Shown here one piece after another: positions 1-8,401 of a DNA stretch of 43,123 bases. The number at the start of each line of letters is the position of its first letter. Position 1 is the stretch's first letter. The position numbers were made by a program, and so were the translations under genes. Origin of the DNA: Streptomyces sp. DvalAA-14 (lineage in GTDB: Bacteria > Actinomycetota > Actinomycetes > Streptomycetales > Streptomycetaceae); assembly GCF_900091855.1 (NCBI RefSeq), contig NZ_FMCH01000273.1:1-43123 (forward strand), written 5' to 3'. A model generated the notes under the pieces. The model worked only from the letters and a program-made list of their open reading frames with translations, was not told where the DNA came from and did no database searches.

Positions 1-625
1 GGTCGGTCGCGGCGGCGGACGCCTCGGAGCGGGCCCGCAGCCGGCGCGCGGCCTCGACGGCGCCCCGCTGGTCGAGCCGCACCTCGTACCGGCGGCGCTC
101 CTGGCGGCGCATCTGCCCGATGTAGAAGGTCAGCAGCACGGCGGGGACGGCCGGCACCCACAGCAGCGCCACCCCGCCGACGGCTGCCACGATCGCGCCG
201 ATGGTGAAGACGAAGAACAGCATCGTGGTGGTGCGGCGGCGGCGCGCCAGTACCTTTGCGCGCGGACTGCCGGGCGCGGGAGCGGCAGGCGAGCCGGATG
301 CCGGCGCCGAAGCGCCGACCGGCCGGGCGGCGGGGCGGCGCACCTCGGTCGCGGGCACGGCGAGGCCCCGGACGTCCACCGGGCCCACCAGGCCGGTGTC
401 GTCCTCGAGTTCACTTACGTCGGCCGTGGGATCGACGCCCTCACCTCGCGCCTTCGCGACCCGCCGCTCCATTGCCGCGCGCCCGGACAGGAGCCGGATG
501 GCGGTGCTGAAGCGTTCGGTCGGACGCGCTTCGTTGAGCTCGTCCTGCCTACGGAGCCACATCGGCACCAAGTAGGCAGCCCAGGCCCCGACGATGACTG
601 CGTAGATGAGGCCGCTACTGCTCAC
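1..625 (-). CDS. sepX: SepX/GlpR-type divisome membrane protein (C-terminus beyond window)
   Basis: The GTG start at 625 follows an in-frame TAG by two codons, so the N-terminus is fixed. The protein opens MSSSGLIYAVIVGAWAAYLV, a single membrane helix, followed by the conserved stretch MWLRRQDELNEARPTERFST. A Pro/Ala-rich linker (about residues 70-125) precedes two closely spaced hydrophobic helices near residues 130-170 and then an Arg-rich cytoplasmic stretch that runs off the window edge. This start and topology match SepX, a membrane protein needed for septation and sporulation in Streptomyces, and its corynebacterial relative GlpR, the receptor for the MoeA-like protein Glp. The glp/moeA homologue lies four genes upstream in the same run, which supports the call. 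No strong ribosome binding site is visible. The family assignment rests on remembered similarity. Confidence 0.85.
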   Translation of the reverse strand, partial: MSSSGLIYAVIVGAWAAYLVPMWLRRQDELNEARPTERFSTAIRLLSGRAAMERRVAKARGEGVDPTADVSELEDDTGLVGPVDVRGLAVPATEVRRPAARPVGASAPASGSPAAPAPGSPRAKVLARRRRTTTMLFFVFTIGAIVAAVGGVALLWVPAVPAVLLTFYIGQMRRQERRRYEVRLDQRGAVEAARRLRARSEASAAATD

Positions 626-742
626 GTCCTACACGGTAGGGGTGATCGCGACACGCCATACGCAATTCAGCCCGGTGTGTCGCACGATCCGGCTCATATG
701 CCGAGATTTTCTTAGGATTGGCATCATTTTCGAACAATAGTT

Positions 743-1369
743 TTATTTCTGTGACGTGCCGGGTGCGGGCCTCGCCTGTCGCCAGCGGTGCAGCAAGCCG
801 TCGGGTACTTCCTCGGCGGTCAGGGCGTAGACAAGATGATCACGCCATCCTCCGTCGATATGGAGATAGCGAGGGCGAAGCCCTTCTTCCCGGAAGCCGA
901 GCTTTTCGGCCACGCGCCGACTCGGTGCGTTCTCGGGGCGAATGCACACTTCGATCCGGTGCAGGCCGACCCGGTGGAAGCAGTGGTCGACCGCCAGTGC
1001 CACCGAAGTGGGCATCACGCCCCGGCCGGCCACCGCCTCGTCGACCCAGTAACCGATGTGCGCCGAGCACATCGAGCCCCAGGTGATTCCCGCGACGGTG
1101 AGTTGACCGGCCAGGCGACCCTGGTACTCGATGACGAACGGCAGCATGCGCCCCGCGTGCGCCTCACTGCGCAGATGGCGAACCATCTGACGATATGTCG
1201 GACGTTGCGCGATATGACCGGGCGGGGCGGGGGGCACCGTGGCCTCCCACGGCCGCAGCCAGTCGCGGTTCCGGCGATTCACCTCGCGCCAGGCGCGCTG
1301 GTCACGCACCCGGATCGGGCGGAGGGTGACGTCACCTTCCACCAACTCAACCGGCCAGGACCCGTTCAG
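743..1369 (-). CDS. rimJ: GNAT N-acetyltransferase, RimJ-like, probable CTG start
   Basis: This is a GNAT-fold acetyltransferase of the RimJ/RimL group, which acetylates the N-terminal amine of ribosomal or other proteins using acetyl-CoA. The diagnostic segments are the start of the fold (VTLRPIRVRDQRAW), the acetyl-CoA region around GYWVDEAVAGRGVMPTSVAL, and the late motif NAPSRRVAEKLGFREEG. The first ATG/GTG/TTG codon (TTG 1345) would remove the conserved-looking lead-in WPVELVEGDV. Reading back to CTG 1369 gives [12 protein letters not shown], preceded by GGGAG six bases upstream. That CTG overlaps the mog stop as CTGA, the same 4-base coupling used between moaC and mog. No ATG, GTG or TTG lies between the upstream in-frame stop and this CTG. 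The gene sits between mog and sepX in the division/molybdenum cluster. The acetylation substrate is unknown. Confidence 0.85.
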   Translation of the reverse strand: MNGSWPVELVEGDVTLRPIRVRDQRAWREVNRRNRDWLRPWEATVPPAPPGHIAQRPTYRQMVRHLRSEAHAGRMLPFVIEYQGRLAGQLTVAGITWGSMCSAHIGYWVDEAVAGRGVMPTSVALAVDHCFHRVGLHRIEVCIRPENAPSRRVAEKLGFREEGLRPRYLHIDGGWRDHLVYALTAEEVPDGLLHRWRQARPAPGTSQK

Positions 1370-1983
1370 CTCGGTCTCCCAGGGACGGAACTCTGATGAT
1401 CATTCTTCCGGTCATGCGATCGGTCGGGTGATGCGCCGGGCGATCGGTCGCCCGCTTGCCCAGCGTCGGGCTCGCCCGCGTGGTCATACGGCCGACTATT
1501 CGGATGATCGCCGCCCCGAATCTGATCAACCGCATGTACGACCAGTGACGCGAGCACCGCCAAACCGTCCTTCACCCCGCCGGTCGAACCAGGGAGGTTC
1601 ACCACGAGCGTGCGGCCGCCGACCCCCGCCACGCCACGTGACAAGGCGGCGGTGGGCACCTTCTCGCGGCCCGCGGCGCGGATCGCTTCCGCGATGCCGG
1701 GGACCTCGTAGTCCAGGACCGCGCGGGTGACCTCCGGCGTGCGATCGGTCGGCGAGATCCCCGTCCCACCGGTGGTGACCACCAGGTCGTACCCCTCGGC
1801 CACCGCATCCCGCAGCACCTGGCCCAGCGGCTCACCGTCCTCCACCACCCGGGGGCCGTCCACCGCGAAACCCAGTTCCTCCAGCGCGGCGACGATCAAC
1901 GGGCCGCCGCGATCCTCATACACGCCGGCGGCGGCCCGGTTGGAAGCGGTCACGGCGAGCGCCCGCAGCGCGGCGGCCGTCAC
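1366..1983 (-). CDS. mog: MogA/MoaB-family molybdopterin adenylyltransferase
   Basis: This enzyme adenylylates molybdopterin to prepare it for molybdate insertion by MoeA. The GTG start at 1983 overlaps the moaC stop as GTGA, indicating translational coupling. The MoCF-binding domain shows the family signature [11 protein letters not shown] at residues 70-80, with a conserved Asp at 80, and ends near [13 protein letters not shown]. Members are usually about 160-170 residues. This one is 205 because of a hydrophilic Asp/His/Arg-rich tail of roughly 40 residues that runs into the next gene's start. The tail has weaker third-position G/C than the domain. It may be a non-conserved extension created by loss of an earlier stop. 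It lies between moaC and rimJ. Confidence 0.9.
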   Translation of the reverse strand: MTAAALRALAVTASNRAAAGVYEDRGGPLIVAALEELGFAVDGPRVVEDGEPLGQVLRDAVAEGYDLVVTTGGTGISPTDRTPEVTRAVLDYEVPGIAEAIRAAGREKVPTAALSRGVAGVGGRTLVVNLPGSTGGVKDGLAVLASLVVHAVDQIRGGDHPNSRPYDHAGEPDAGQAGDRSPGASPDRSHDRKNDHQSSVPGRPS

Positions 1984-2462
1984 GACCGGTGCCAGTCGCC
2001 GGACGCGCCGCCGGTCTTCTCCTCGACACGGACATCGGTGATGACCGCACCCTTGTCGACGGCCTTGACCATGTCCACCAGGGCCAGCGCGGCGACACTG
2101 ACCGCGGTCAGCGCCTCCATCTCCACACCGGTTCGGTCGGTGGTCCGCACCGTCGCGGTGATAGCGACCGCGTCGTCGGTGACCTCCAGGTCCACGGTCA
2201 CCCCCGAGACGGCCAGGGGATGGCACAGCGGAATCAGGTCCGGGGTGCGCTTGGCACCCATGATTCCGGCGATCCGCGCGGTGGCGAGGGCGTCGCCCTT
2301 GGGGACGCCCCCGCCCCGCAGCAGTTCGATGACACGCGGCGCGACCAGGACCCGCCCGGTGGCGCGCGCCGTGCGCGCGGTGACGTCCTTGGCGGACACG
2401 TCGACCATGCGGGCCGCGCCTGCCTCGTCGAGGTGGGTGAGGTGCTGCTGGGCGCTGCTCAT
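1980..2462 (-). CDS. moaC: Cyclic pyranopterin monophosphate synthase MoaC
   Basis: MoaC converts the GTP-derived 3',8-cyclo intermediate made by MoaA into cyclic pyranopterin monophosphate, the first stable precursor of molybdenum cofactor. At 160 residues it has exactly the usual size. The conserved motifs are the KGD box (residues 55-57), [22 protein letters not shown] with the catalytic-region LCHPL at 79-83, and DMVKAVDK at 130-137, which carries conserved lysines. Two ATGs occur in tandem (2465 and 2462). The second is better spaced, four bases, from the GGGAG site. It lies 88 bp downstream of glp/moeA and overlaps mog by four bases. moaA, moaE and moaD are not in this window. Confidence 0.95.
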   Translation of the reverse strand: MSSAQQHLTHLDEAGAARMVDVSAKDVTARTARATGRVLVAPRVIELLRGGGVPKGDALATARIAGIMGAKRTPDLIPLCHPLAVSGVTVDLEVTDDAVAITATVRTTDRTGVEMEALTAVSVAALALVDMVKAVDKGAVITDVRVEEKTGGASGDWHRS

Positions 2463-2550
2463 CATTCTCCCGGTGCGGTCTCTGAGGCAGACACCGTACC
2501 GGCACGGGCCCAGGTAGGGACGGCTGGCCCGCAGGCCGGCGAGCGCGCGG

Positions 2551-3870
2551 CTAGTCCAGCAGAACCACGTCGACTTCCTCGCCCGCCTCGATCGAGGTGA
2601 CCGCCTCCGGTACGACAATCAGCGCGTCGGCGTAAGCGAGTGCCTTGACCAGGTGCGAACCGGCGCCACCCACAGGAGTGACCGTTCCGGTCAGACGATC
2701 GTAGTGCCCGCGCAGAAACTGGCGTCTTCCTTCGGGTGAGCTGTCGATCGCCGTGACGCAGGCGGCCCGTACGACTTCCCGATGAACGTCACTCAAGCCC
2801 ATCAGCGTCCGGATCACCGGTCGTACGAACAGCTCGAAGGACACATACGCGCTCACCGGATTACCGGGCAGTGCCAGCAACGGGGTACGCGCGGGGCCGA
2901 TCCGGCCGAAGCCCTGCGGCTTACCGGGCTGCATGGCCAGCTTGCGAAACTCCACGTGTCCGGCGGCACTCCGCGCGTCGTCCCCGAAGGAGTCGCCGAG
3001 CGACGACAGCGCCTCCTTGACCACGTCGTAGGCGCCGACGCTGACACCCCCACTGGTCACGACCACATCCGCGCGGATCAATTGGTCCTCAATGGCGGCC
3101 CGGAGCGTCTCGACCTCGTCGGTGACCGCCCCGACCCGGTACGCGATGGCTCCCGCCGCCCGCGCGGCGGCGGTGAGGGCGAAGCTGTTGGAGTCGTGGA
3201 TACGGCCCGGGCCGAGTGCCTCGTCGGGCTGGACGAGTTCGCTGCCGGTGGACAGCACCACCACCCGGGGCCGCGGCCTGACAGTGACCGTGCCGCGGCC
3301 GATAGCGGCCAGCAGCCCGATCTGCGGCGGCCCGAGCACCGTACCCGCGGCCAGGGCCAGTTCACCGGCTGTCGCGTCGCTGCCCCGGGCCCGGACGAAC
3401 AGCCCTGCCTCCGCCGGCCGGTGGACCCGCACTTCACCGGCCGCGCCCGAGGGGTCCACGCTGTGCGGAGCCATGGTGCTCGCCGGTCCGCCGCCGGCGC
3501 CGCCGTCCGTCCATTCGACCGGGACGACGGCCTCGGCGCCGGGCGGGATCGGCGCGCCGGTCATGATCCTTGCGGCCTGGCCGGGACCAACGGTCGGCAG
3601 GTCGCCGCGGCCGGCCGCGACATCGCCGACCACGCCGAGCACCGCGGGGTGCTCCGCCGTCGCGGCCTTGGTGTCGGCGATCCGCACCGCGTAGCCGTCC
3701 ATGGAGCTGTTCTCGAACGGCGGCAGCGCGACCGGCACCGTGACGTCGTCGACCAGTACGCACCCCTGGGCGTCGAGCAGCGGCAGCTCGATCGGGTCGA
3801 GCGGGGCGAGTTGCCCCAGGATGCTTTCCAGATGTTCGGTGACGGTCCATAGGCGGTCGCCGTGACTCAC
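2551..3870 (-). CDS. glp: Gephyrin-like molybdotransferase Glp / MoeA
   Basis: The protein has MoeA architecture: domains I/II with [14 protein letters not shown] (residues 50-63) and [17 protein letters not shown], the MoCF-binding domain III with [22 protein letters not shown] and [10 protein letters not shown], and a small C-terminal domain IV. MoeA enzymes insert molybdate into adenylylated molybdopterin. The actinobacterial paralogue encoded beside galU, rimJ and sepX/glpR is the gephyrin-like protein Glp, shown in corynebacteria to bind FtsZ and the membrane receptor GlpR. This neighbourhood matches that of Glp, so a cell-division role is likely in addition to, or instead of, cofactor synthesis. 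GTG 3870 overlaps the galU stop as GTGA. Upstream in-frame codons within galU were not used because they lie in galU's own frame-constrained sequence. Confidence 0.9.
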   Translation of the reverse strand: MSHGDRLWTVTEHLESILGQLAPLDPIELPLLDAQGCVLVDDVTVPVALPPFENSSMDGYAVRIADTKAATAEHPAVLGVVGDVAAGRGDLPTVGPGQAARIMTGAPIPPGAEAVVPVEWTDGGAGGGPASTMAPHSVDPSGAAGEVRVHRPAEAGLFVRARGSDATAGELALAAGTVLGPPQIGLLAAIGRGTVTVRPRPRVVVLSTGSELVQPDEALGPGRIHDSNSFALTAAARAAGAIAYRVGAVTDEVETLRAAIEDQLIRADVVVTSGGVSVGAYDVVKEALSSLGDSFGDDARSAAGHVEFRKLAMQPGKPQGFGRIGPARTPLLALPGNPVSAYVSFELFVRPVIRTLMGLSDVHREVVRAACVTAIDSSPEGRRQFLRGHYDRLTGTVTPVGGAGSHLVKALAYADALIVVPEAVTSIEAGEEVDVVLLD

Positions 3871-4787
3871 TCGTGCATCTCCTCGGTGACGTAGCCGCGC
3901 AGCCAGGTACGGAATTCCGGGCCGAGGTCCTCGCGCTCGCACGCCAGCCGCACGATCGCCCGCAGGTAGTCCCCGCGGTCGCCCGTGTCGTAGCGGCGGC
4001 CGGTGAAGACCACGCCGTGCACCGGACCCCCTTCATCATCCCGCTCCGCCAGTACCCGCAGTGCGTCGGTCAGCTGGATCTCCCCGCCCCGGCCCGGCGC
4101 GGTCTTGCGCAGCACCTCGAACACGCCCGGATCCAGTACATACCGGCCGATCACGGCGAACGACGACGGCGCCTGGTCCCTGTCCGGTTTCTCCACCAGA
4201 CCCGTGACCTGCACCACGTCGTCCTCATCGGTGGGGATTATCGCCGCCGAGCCGTACAGGTGGATCTGTGCCGGGTCCACCGCCATCAGTGCGACCACGC
4301 TGCCTCCGTACTGCCCCTGTACTTCCGTCATCCGGGCCAGCAGCGGGTCACGCGGGTCGATCAGGTCGTCACCCAGGAGTACCGCGAACGGCTCGTCCCC
4401 CACGTGCGGCTCGGCACACAACACCGCGTGGCCCAGCCCTTTGGGAGCCCCCTGTCGCACGTAGTGCATCGTGGCCAGATCACTCGACTCCCGCACCCGT
4501 GCGAGCCGCGACGCGTCACCCTTGCGGGTGAGCGCTTCCTCCAGCTCGTAGTTGCGGTCGAAGTGGTCCTCCAGCGGACGCTTGTTCCGACCCGTGATCA
4601 TCAGAACATCGGACAAGCCTGCCGCGACCGCCTCCTCCACTACATACTGAATAGCTGGCTTGTCCACCACCGGCAGCATCTCCTTCGGCGTCGCCTTGGT
4701 GGCCGGCAGGAACCGGGTCCCCAGACCCGCCGCGGGGATGACAGCCTTGGTGATCCCGGTACGCGTATGTGTCATGCCGTGCACCAT
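3867..4787 (-). CDS. galU: UTP-glucose-1-phosphate uridylyltransferase GalU
   Basis: GalU makes UDP-glucose from UTP and glucose-1-phosphate, supplying trehalose, glycogen-related glucans and cell-envelope sugars. The nucleotidyltransferase signature AAGLGTRFLPATKATPKEML is followed by VVDKPAIQYVVEEAVAAG. Further landmarks are LLGDDLID (metal-binding Asp), TGLVEKPDRDQAPS and RGGEIQLTDALR, all typical of bacterial GalU. The length, about 302-306 residues, is normal. The start could be ATG 4787 or ATG 4775. Neither has a Shine-Dalgarno sequence, and an AT-rich CATAAG eight bases before 4787 is compatible with a leaderless transcript. It heads the minus-strand cluster and is divergent from the formyltetrahydrofolate cyclo-ligase gene. 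Confidence 0.95.
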   Translation of the reverse strand: MVHGMTHTRTGITKAVIPAAGLGTRFLPATKATPKEMLPVVDKPAIQYVVEEAVAAGLSDVLMITGRNKRPLEDHFDRNYELEEALTRKGDASRLARVRESSDLATMHYVRQGAPKGLGHAVLCAEPHVGDEPFAVLLGDDLIDPRDPLLARMTEVQGQYGGSVVALMAVDPAQIHLYGSAAIIPTDEDDVVQVTGLVEKPDRDQAPSSFAVIGRYVLDPGVFEVLRKTAPGRGGEIQLTDALRVLAERDDEGGPVHGVVFTGRRYDTGDRGDYLRAIVRLACEREDLGPEFRTWLRGYVTEEMHE

Positions 4788-4847
4788 AGCGGGCGCTTAT
4801 GTGCGGAAGGTGAAGAATCGATTGATTGCGGCTGATAGGTGACGTTT

Positions 4848-5450
4848 GTGCATGATATGAGCGAAGTCCGTGCGCATAAGAAGGAACTGCGGGCGCGTCA
4901 CCTGAGGGCAAGGCGCGGGTTGACCACCGAGGAACTCCGAGCCGGGCAAGCGGCGCTGGCCGAGAGGGCAGACGACCTGCCGTCCGCCGCCGCGCGGGGA
5001 ACCGTGGCCGCCTATGTGTCCACGGGCACCGAGCCCGGCACCCGCGATCTGATCGACAGGCTGCGGGAATCCGGCACCCGGGTACTGCTGCCCGTCCTGC
5101 TGCCGGACAACGATCTGGACTGGGCCGAATACGGCGGCCGAGCGGACCTCGAGCGGACCTCGCGGGGCCTGCTGGAACCCACCGGCCCCCGTCTCGGCCC
5201 GCTCGCCGTGACCCAGGCCCGCACCGTCCTGCTGCCCGGCCTCGCCGTCGACAGCCGAGGCGTCCGGCTGGGGCGCGGTGGTGGCTCGTACGACCGCGTC
5301 CTGGCGCGCCTGGAGGCGGCGGAAACGCGGCCGGCGCTCGTCGTGGTGCTCTACGGGCACGAGGTGGTCGAAGCGGTCCCCCGCGAACCGCACGACCACC
5401 TCGTGGATGCCGCGATGACCCCCGACGGCGTACGGAGATTCCTCCGATAA
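4848..5450 (+). CDS. 5-formyltetrahydrofolate cyclo-ligase
   Basis: The enzyme uses ATP to convert 5-formyl-tetrahydrofolate into 5,10-methenyl-tetrahydrofolate, recycling a stored folate form. The family hallmarks are the basic N-terminal helix (RAHKKELRARHLRARRGL), the central LLPVLLPDNDLDW region and the C-terminal glycine-rich RLGRGGGSYDRVLARL motif, which binds nucleotide and substrate. In-frame GTG codons at 4839 and 4848 and an ATG at 4857 are all possible. GTG 4848 is chosen because AGGTG at 4837-4841 lies six bases upstream. The resulting 200 residues match the family. It is divergently transcribed from galU across a gap of about 60 bp. Confidence 0.93.
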   Translation: MHDMSEVRAHKKELRARHLRARRGLTTEELRAGQAALAERADDLPSAAARGTVAAYVSTGTEPGTRDLIDRLRESGTRVLLPVLLPDNDLDWAEYGGRADLERTSRGLLEPTGPRLGPLAVTQARTVLLPGLAVDSRGVRLGRGGGSYDRVLARLEAAETRPALVVVLYGHEVVEAVPREPHDHLVDAAMTPDGVRRFLR

Positions 5451-5501
5451 CCGCCGCTCGGACCCTGGGGCGACAGCCGCAGGCGCTCACAGGCCCCCGG
5501 C

Positions 5502-8222
5502 TTATGGAGTCAGCACCATCTTCGCCTTCGCGGCCTTGTCCACCGCGCTGTCGGAGAAGTACCAGGGCAGGAGTTCTCCGGCCGCCCATTTGGCGGTCTG
5601 GTCCGTGTAGTGGGCGTCGTAGGCGTGCCCCGACGCGCCGGTGAGGTTGATCCAGCGGGACTTGTCGAAGTCGTCGAGGTTGACGATCATCCGCATCGAC
5701 GGGACCCAGTCGACGTCGTACCCGCCCGCGGCGTTCCAGCCGCTGGCGTCGACGGCCGCCTCACCGCCGCTGAGCTGCCACGGGCCCCGGTTGAGCATCC
5801 ACTTGACGACGCTGGGGCCGTCGGTGCCGAGCGTCTGGTTCTTCAGCTCCAGCTTGTGCAGCCGTCCCCAGCTCCAGGTGTCTATGTCCTTGCCGAGCTT
5901 GGCGGTCAGCTCGTAGCGGGCGTCCTTCATGGCCTGCGCGAGGAGCTGGTCGCGGGTGCTGTGGTGGGACTTGTCCGGGTCGGAGCTGAAGAAGGCCGTC
6001 GTGGACATCGTCCACCAGGGGCTGTTGGGGTTCTTCAGTATGTCGTCGACGACCTCGAACCACCGGTCGCCGCCGTCCGGCTGCGCTTCGGCGAGATCGC
6101 GCTCGCCGCACTCCTCGACGGTCGGGTTCTTGCCGTCCAGGTTGTCGACGGGGCCGGTCTGGCCGACGGGCAGCACGCGCAGGCACTGACCCTTGGGGCG
6201 CAACTCCTTGGGCAGCTTGTTGCCGAAGGCGAGTTTCAGCACATTGCGCCACACGGCGTTGAAGTACGCCGCCGCTGCCGAGTCGGAATCCTGTTTGTAG
6301 TCCCATCCGTCGAGCAGCTGTTGCGCCTGTCGTACGTAGCCGCCCTTGTCGCCCTTGATGTCGATCTTCTGCAGGTACGGCACCAGGAGTCTGGCGATCT
6401 CGCTGTCGTCGTCGTTCTGCATGGACTGCATGTCGTCCATGGAGATCTTGCCGTTGTCCTTGGTCTTGTCCGCGATCAGGGAGTTTATCCGCTGACTGCG
6501 GGTGCCGTAACCCCAGTCCTCCGTCAGAAGATAGGGATATTTGTCCTGATCGATCACGGCCTGGTTGGCGGTGACGATGTAGCCGATCTTCGGATCGTAT
6601 TCGTACGGCATCGACTTGAACGGGATGGGGTTCTTGGCCCACTCGTACTGGGAGTTCCAGCCGGGCACCGGGTAGGTGCCGTCGTCGCCCTTGGGACGGA
6701 TCGGGATCTGGCCCGACGCCTGGTAGCCGATGTGCCCCTTGGTGTCCGCGTAGATCAGATTCTGCGACGGCGCGGCGAAGTTCTTCGCGGCGGCCTGGAA
6801 CTCCTTGAAGTTGGTCGCCCGGTCCAGTTCGAAGACCGCGTCCATCGTCTTCGAAGGAGTGAGCGCCGTCCACTTCAGGGCGACCGCGTAACCGCTGTTG
6901 ACGCCACCCGGTGGGTCGGTGACGGGTGCGGTCTTCCCGACGTCGCTGATCTCGTCGCTGCGGTCGGAGATGATCGGACCGTCGTCCTGGGTCTCTCGAA
7001 CGGTAATCGTACGAGCCTTCCCGCCGGCGACCTTGATGGTCTCCTTGCGGGTGATGAACGGCACCTGCCTGCCGTTGTGGAGATAGGTGTTGGCGGTGAC
7101 CTTCTCCAGGAAGAGGTCGGTGGTGTCCGCACCGAGGTTGGTCATACCCCAGGCGATGCTCTGGTTGTGGCCGATGACGACGCCCGGCATTCCGGAGAAG
7201 GTGTAGCCGACGACGTCGAACGGGCAGGCCTTGCTCACGGTCCGGCAGTGCAGACCCATCTGGTACCAGAGCGAGGGCAACTGGGGCGCCAGGTGCGGAT
7301 CGTTGGCGAGCAGCGGCTTCCCGGTGGTCGTGTACTTGCCGCCGATCACCCATGAATTGGAGCCGATGCCGCTGCCCGAGGGCCCGAGCAGAGCCGGCAT
7401 CTGGTCGACGATCTGACTGATGCCGGAGAGCTGCGCGTCCACCGTGGTGTTCAGGTCCTGTGGCTGGCTCGAGTCCGCGGGCTCGTATTGTCCGGTGGTC
7501 TTGTCAACGGTCCCGGCCTGGACAATCGGAAGATTGCGATCATACGGATACGCCGGGTACAGCTGCTTGATCTGCGCCTGGCTGAGGCGACTGGTCATCA
7601 GGGCGCGGTCGATCTCGTCCTGCATGTTGCCGCGCAGGTCCCAGGCCATCGCCTTGAGCCAGGCGACCGAGTCGATGGGCGACCACGGCTGCGGCTTGTA
7701 GTTGTTGCTGAACGACAGCGCCGCGTACTCCAGTGAGATCGCCGCGCCGCTGTGGTCCTTCAGGTACTCGTTCACGCCGTCGGTGTATGCCTGCAGGTAT
7801 GCCTTGGTGGTGGCGTCGAGCTCGGTGTCCCATTCCTTCTGCGCGACGCCCTGCCAGTCGAGGGTGCGCAGGAAGGCGTCGGTCTCCACCTGGCTCTTGC
7901 CGAACATCTCCGACAGCCGGCCGGAGGTGAGATGGCGGCGGACGTCCATCTCGTAGAAGCGGTCCTGCGCCTGCACGTACCCCTGGGCGCGGAAGAGGTC
8001 CGCGGAGGTGTCGGCGTAGATCTGCGGGATGCCGTTGGCGTCGCGTTTGACGTCGACTGGCCCCGACAGGCCCTTGAGCTGCAACGAACCCGTCGTCTGC
8101 GGGAAGGAGGCGCGTACGGTGCTGACGCCCCAGTACGACCCGTATCCGATACCCGCCACCAGCATCAACACGATCGCGATCACGACCAGGCGTACGCGGC
8201 GAGATTTCTTCCGTGCGGGCAT
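5502..8222 (-). CDS. Penicillin acylase-family N-terminal-nucleophile hydrolase
   Basis: This 906-residue proenzyme belongs to the Ntn-hydrolase amidase family that includes penicillin acylases and acyl-homoserine-lactone acylases. A signal anchor spans residues 11-29 (RLVVIAIVLMLVAGIGYGS), so it acts outside the membrane. The alpha chain holds the family segments AQGYVQAQDRFYEMDV and RHLTSGRLSEMFG. The spacer ends at GIG and the beta chain would begin at Ser288 in SNSWVIGG, the autocatalytic cleavage site and nucleophile. ANDPHLAPQLPSLWYQ follows. ATG 8222 is preferred over upstream in-frame starts because GAAGGA lies five bases before it. The real substrate (N-acylated amino acids, lactone signals or beta-lactams) cannot be read from sequence. 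Confidence 0.93.
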   Translation of the reverse strand: MPARKKSRRVRLVVIAIVLMLVAGIGYGSYWGVSTVRASFPQTTGSLQLKGLSGPVDVKRDANGIPQIYADTSADLFRAQGYVQAQDRFYEMDVRRHLTSGRLSEMFGKSQVETDAFLRTLDWQGVAQKEWDTELDATTKAYLQAYTDGVNEYLKDHSGAAISLEYAALSFSNNYKPQPWSPIDSVAWLKAMAWDLRGNMQDEIDRALMTSRLSQAQIKQLYPAYPYDRNLPIVQAGTVDKTTGQYEPADSSQPQDLNTTVDAQLSGISQIVDQMPALLGPSGSGIGSNSWVIGGKYTTTGKPLLANDPHLAPQLPSLWYQMGLHCRTVSKACPFDVVGYTFSGMPGVVIGHNQSIAWGMTNLGADTTDLFLEKVTANTYLHNGRQVPFITRKETIKVAGGKARTITVRETQDDGPIISDRSDEISDVGKTAPVTDPPGGVNSGYAVALKWTALTPSKTMDAVFELDRATNFKEFQAAAKNFAAPSQNLIYADTKGHIGYQASGQIPIRPKGDDGTYPVPGWNSQYEWAKNPIPFKSMPYEYDPKIGYIVTANQAVIDQDKYPYLLTEDWGYGTRSQRINSLIADKTKDNGKISMDDMQSMQNDDDSEIARLLVPYLQKIDIKGDKGGYVRQAQQLLDGWDYKQDSDSAAAAYFNAVWRNVLKLAFGNKLPKELRPKGQCLRVLPVGQTGPVDNLDGKNPTVEECGERDLAEAQPDGGDRWFEVVDDILKNPNSPWWTMSTTAFFSSDPDKSHHSTRDQLLAQAMKDARYELTAKLGKDIDTWSWGRLHKLELKNQTLGTDGPSVVKWMLNRGPWQLSGGEAAVDASGWNAAGGYDVDWVPSMRMIVNLDDFDKSRWINLTGASGHAYDAHYTDQTAKWAAGELLPWYFSDSAVDKAAKAKMVLTP

Positions 8223-8401
8223 CGCTGTCCTTCGAGGGGGCAGGGCGGACCGGGTGATCAATGCTCGTTGTGCAAGGGCAACCATAGGCGCACAGCCTGG
8301 GGACCCCGGACGCGGCATCTGGGTGATGGGGCCGCGAGCCGGGAATAGTCAAGGGCAGGTAAAATGTTAGCTAAGGCAATGAAGTTGAAAGGATCAGGCC
8401 C

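Noticed and set aside
5610-7355. 581-codon ORF opposite the penicillin acylase
   Set aside because: It is an antisense shadow lacking any recognisable motif.
8367-8374. TTAGCTAA palindrome before the antiporter, considered as an iron-regulator (DtxR/IdeR) box
   Set aside because: It is only eight bases and lacks the 19-base two-fold pattern of such boxes.
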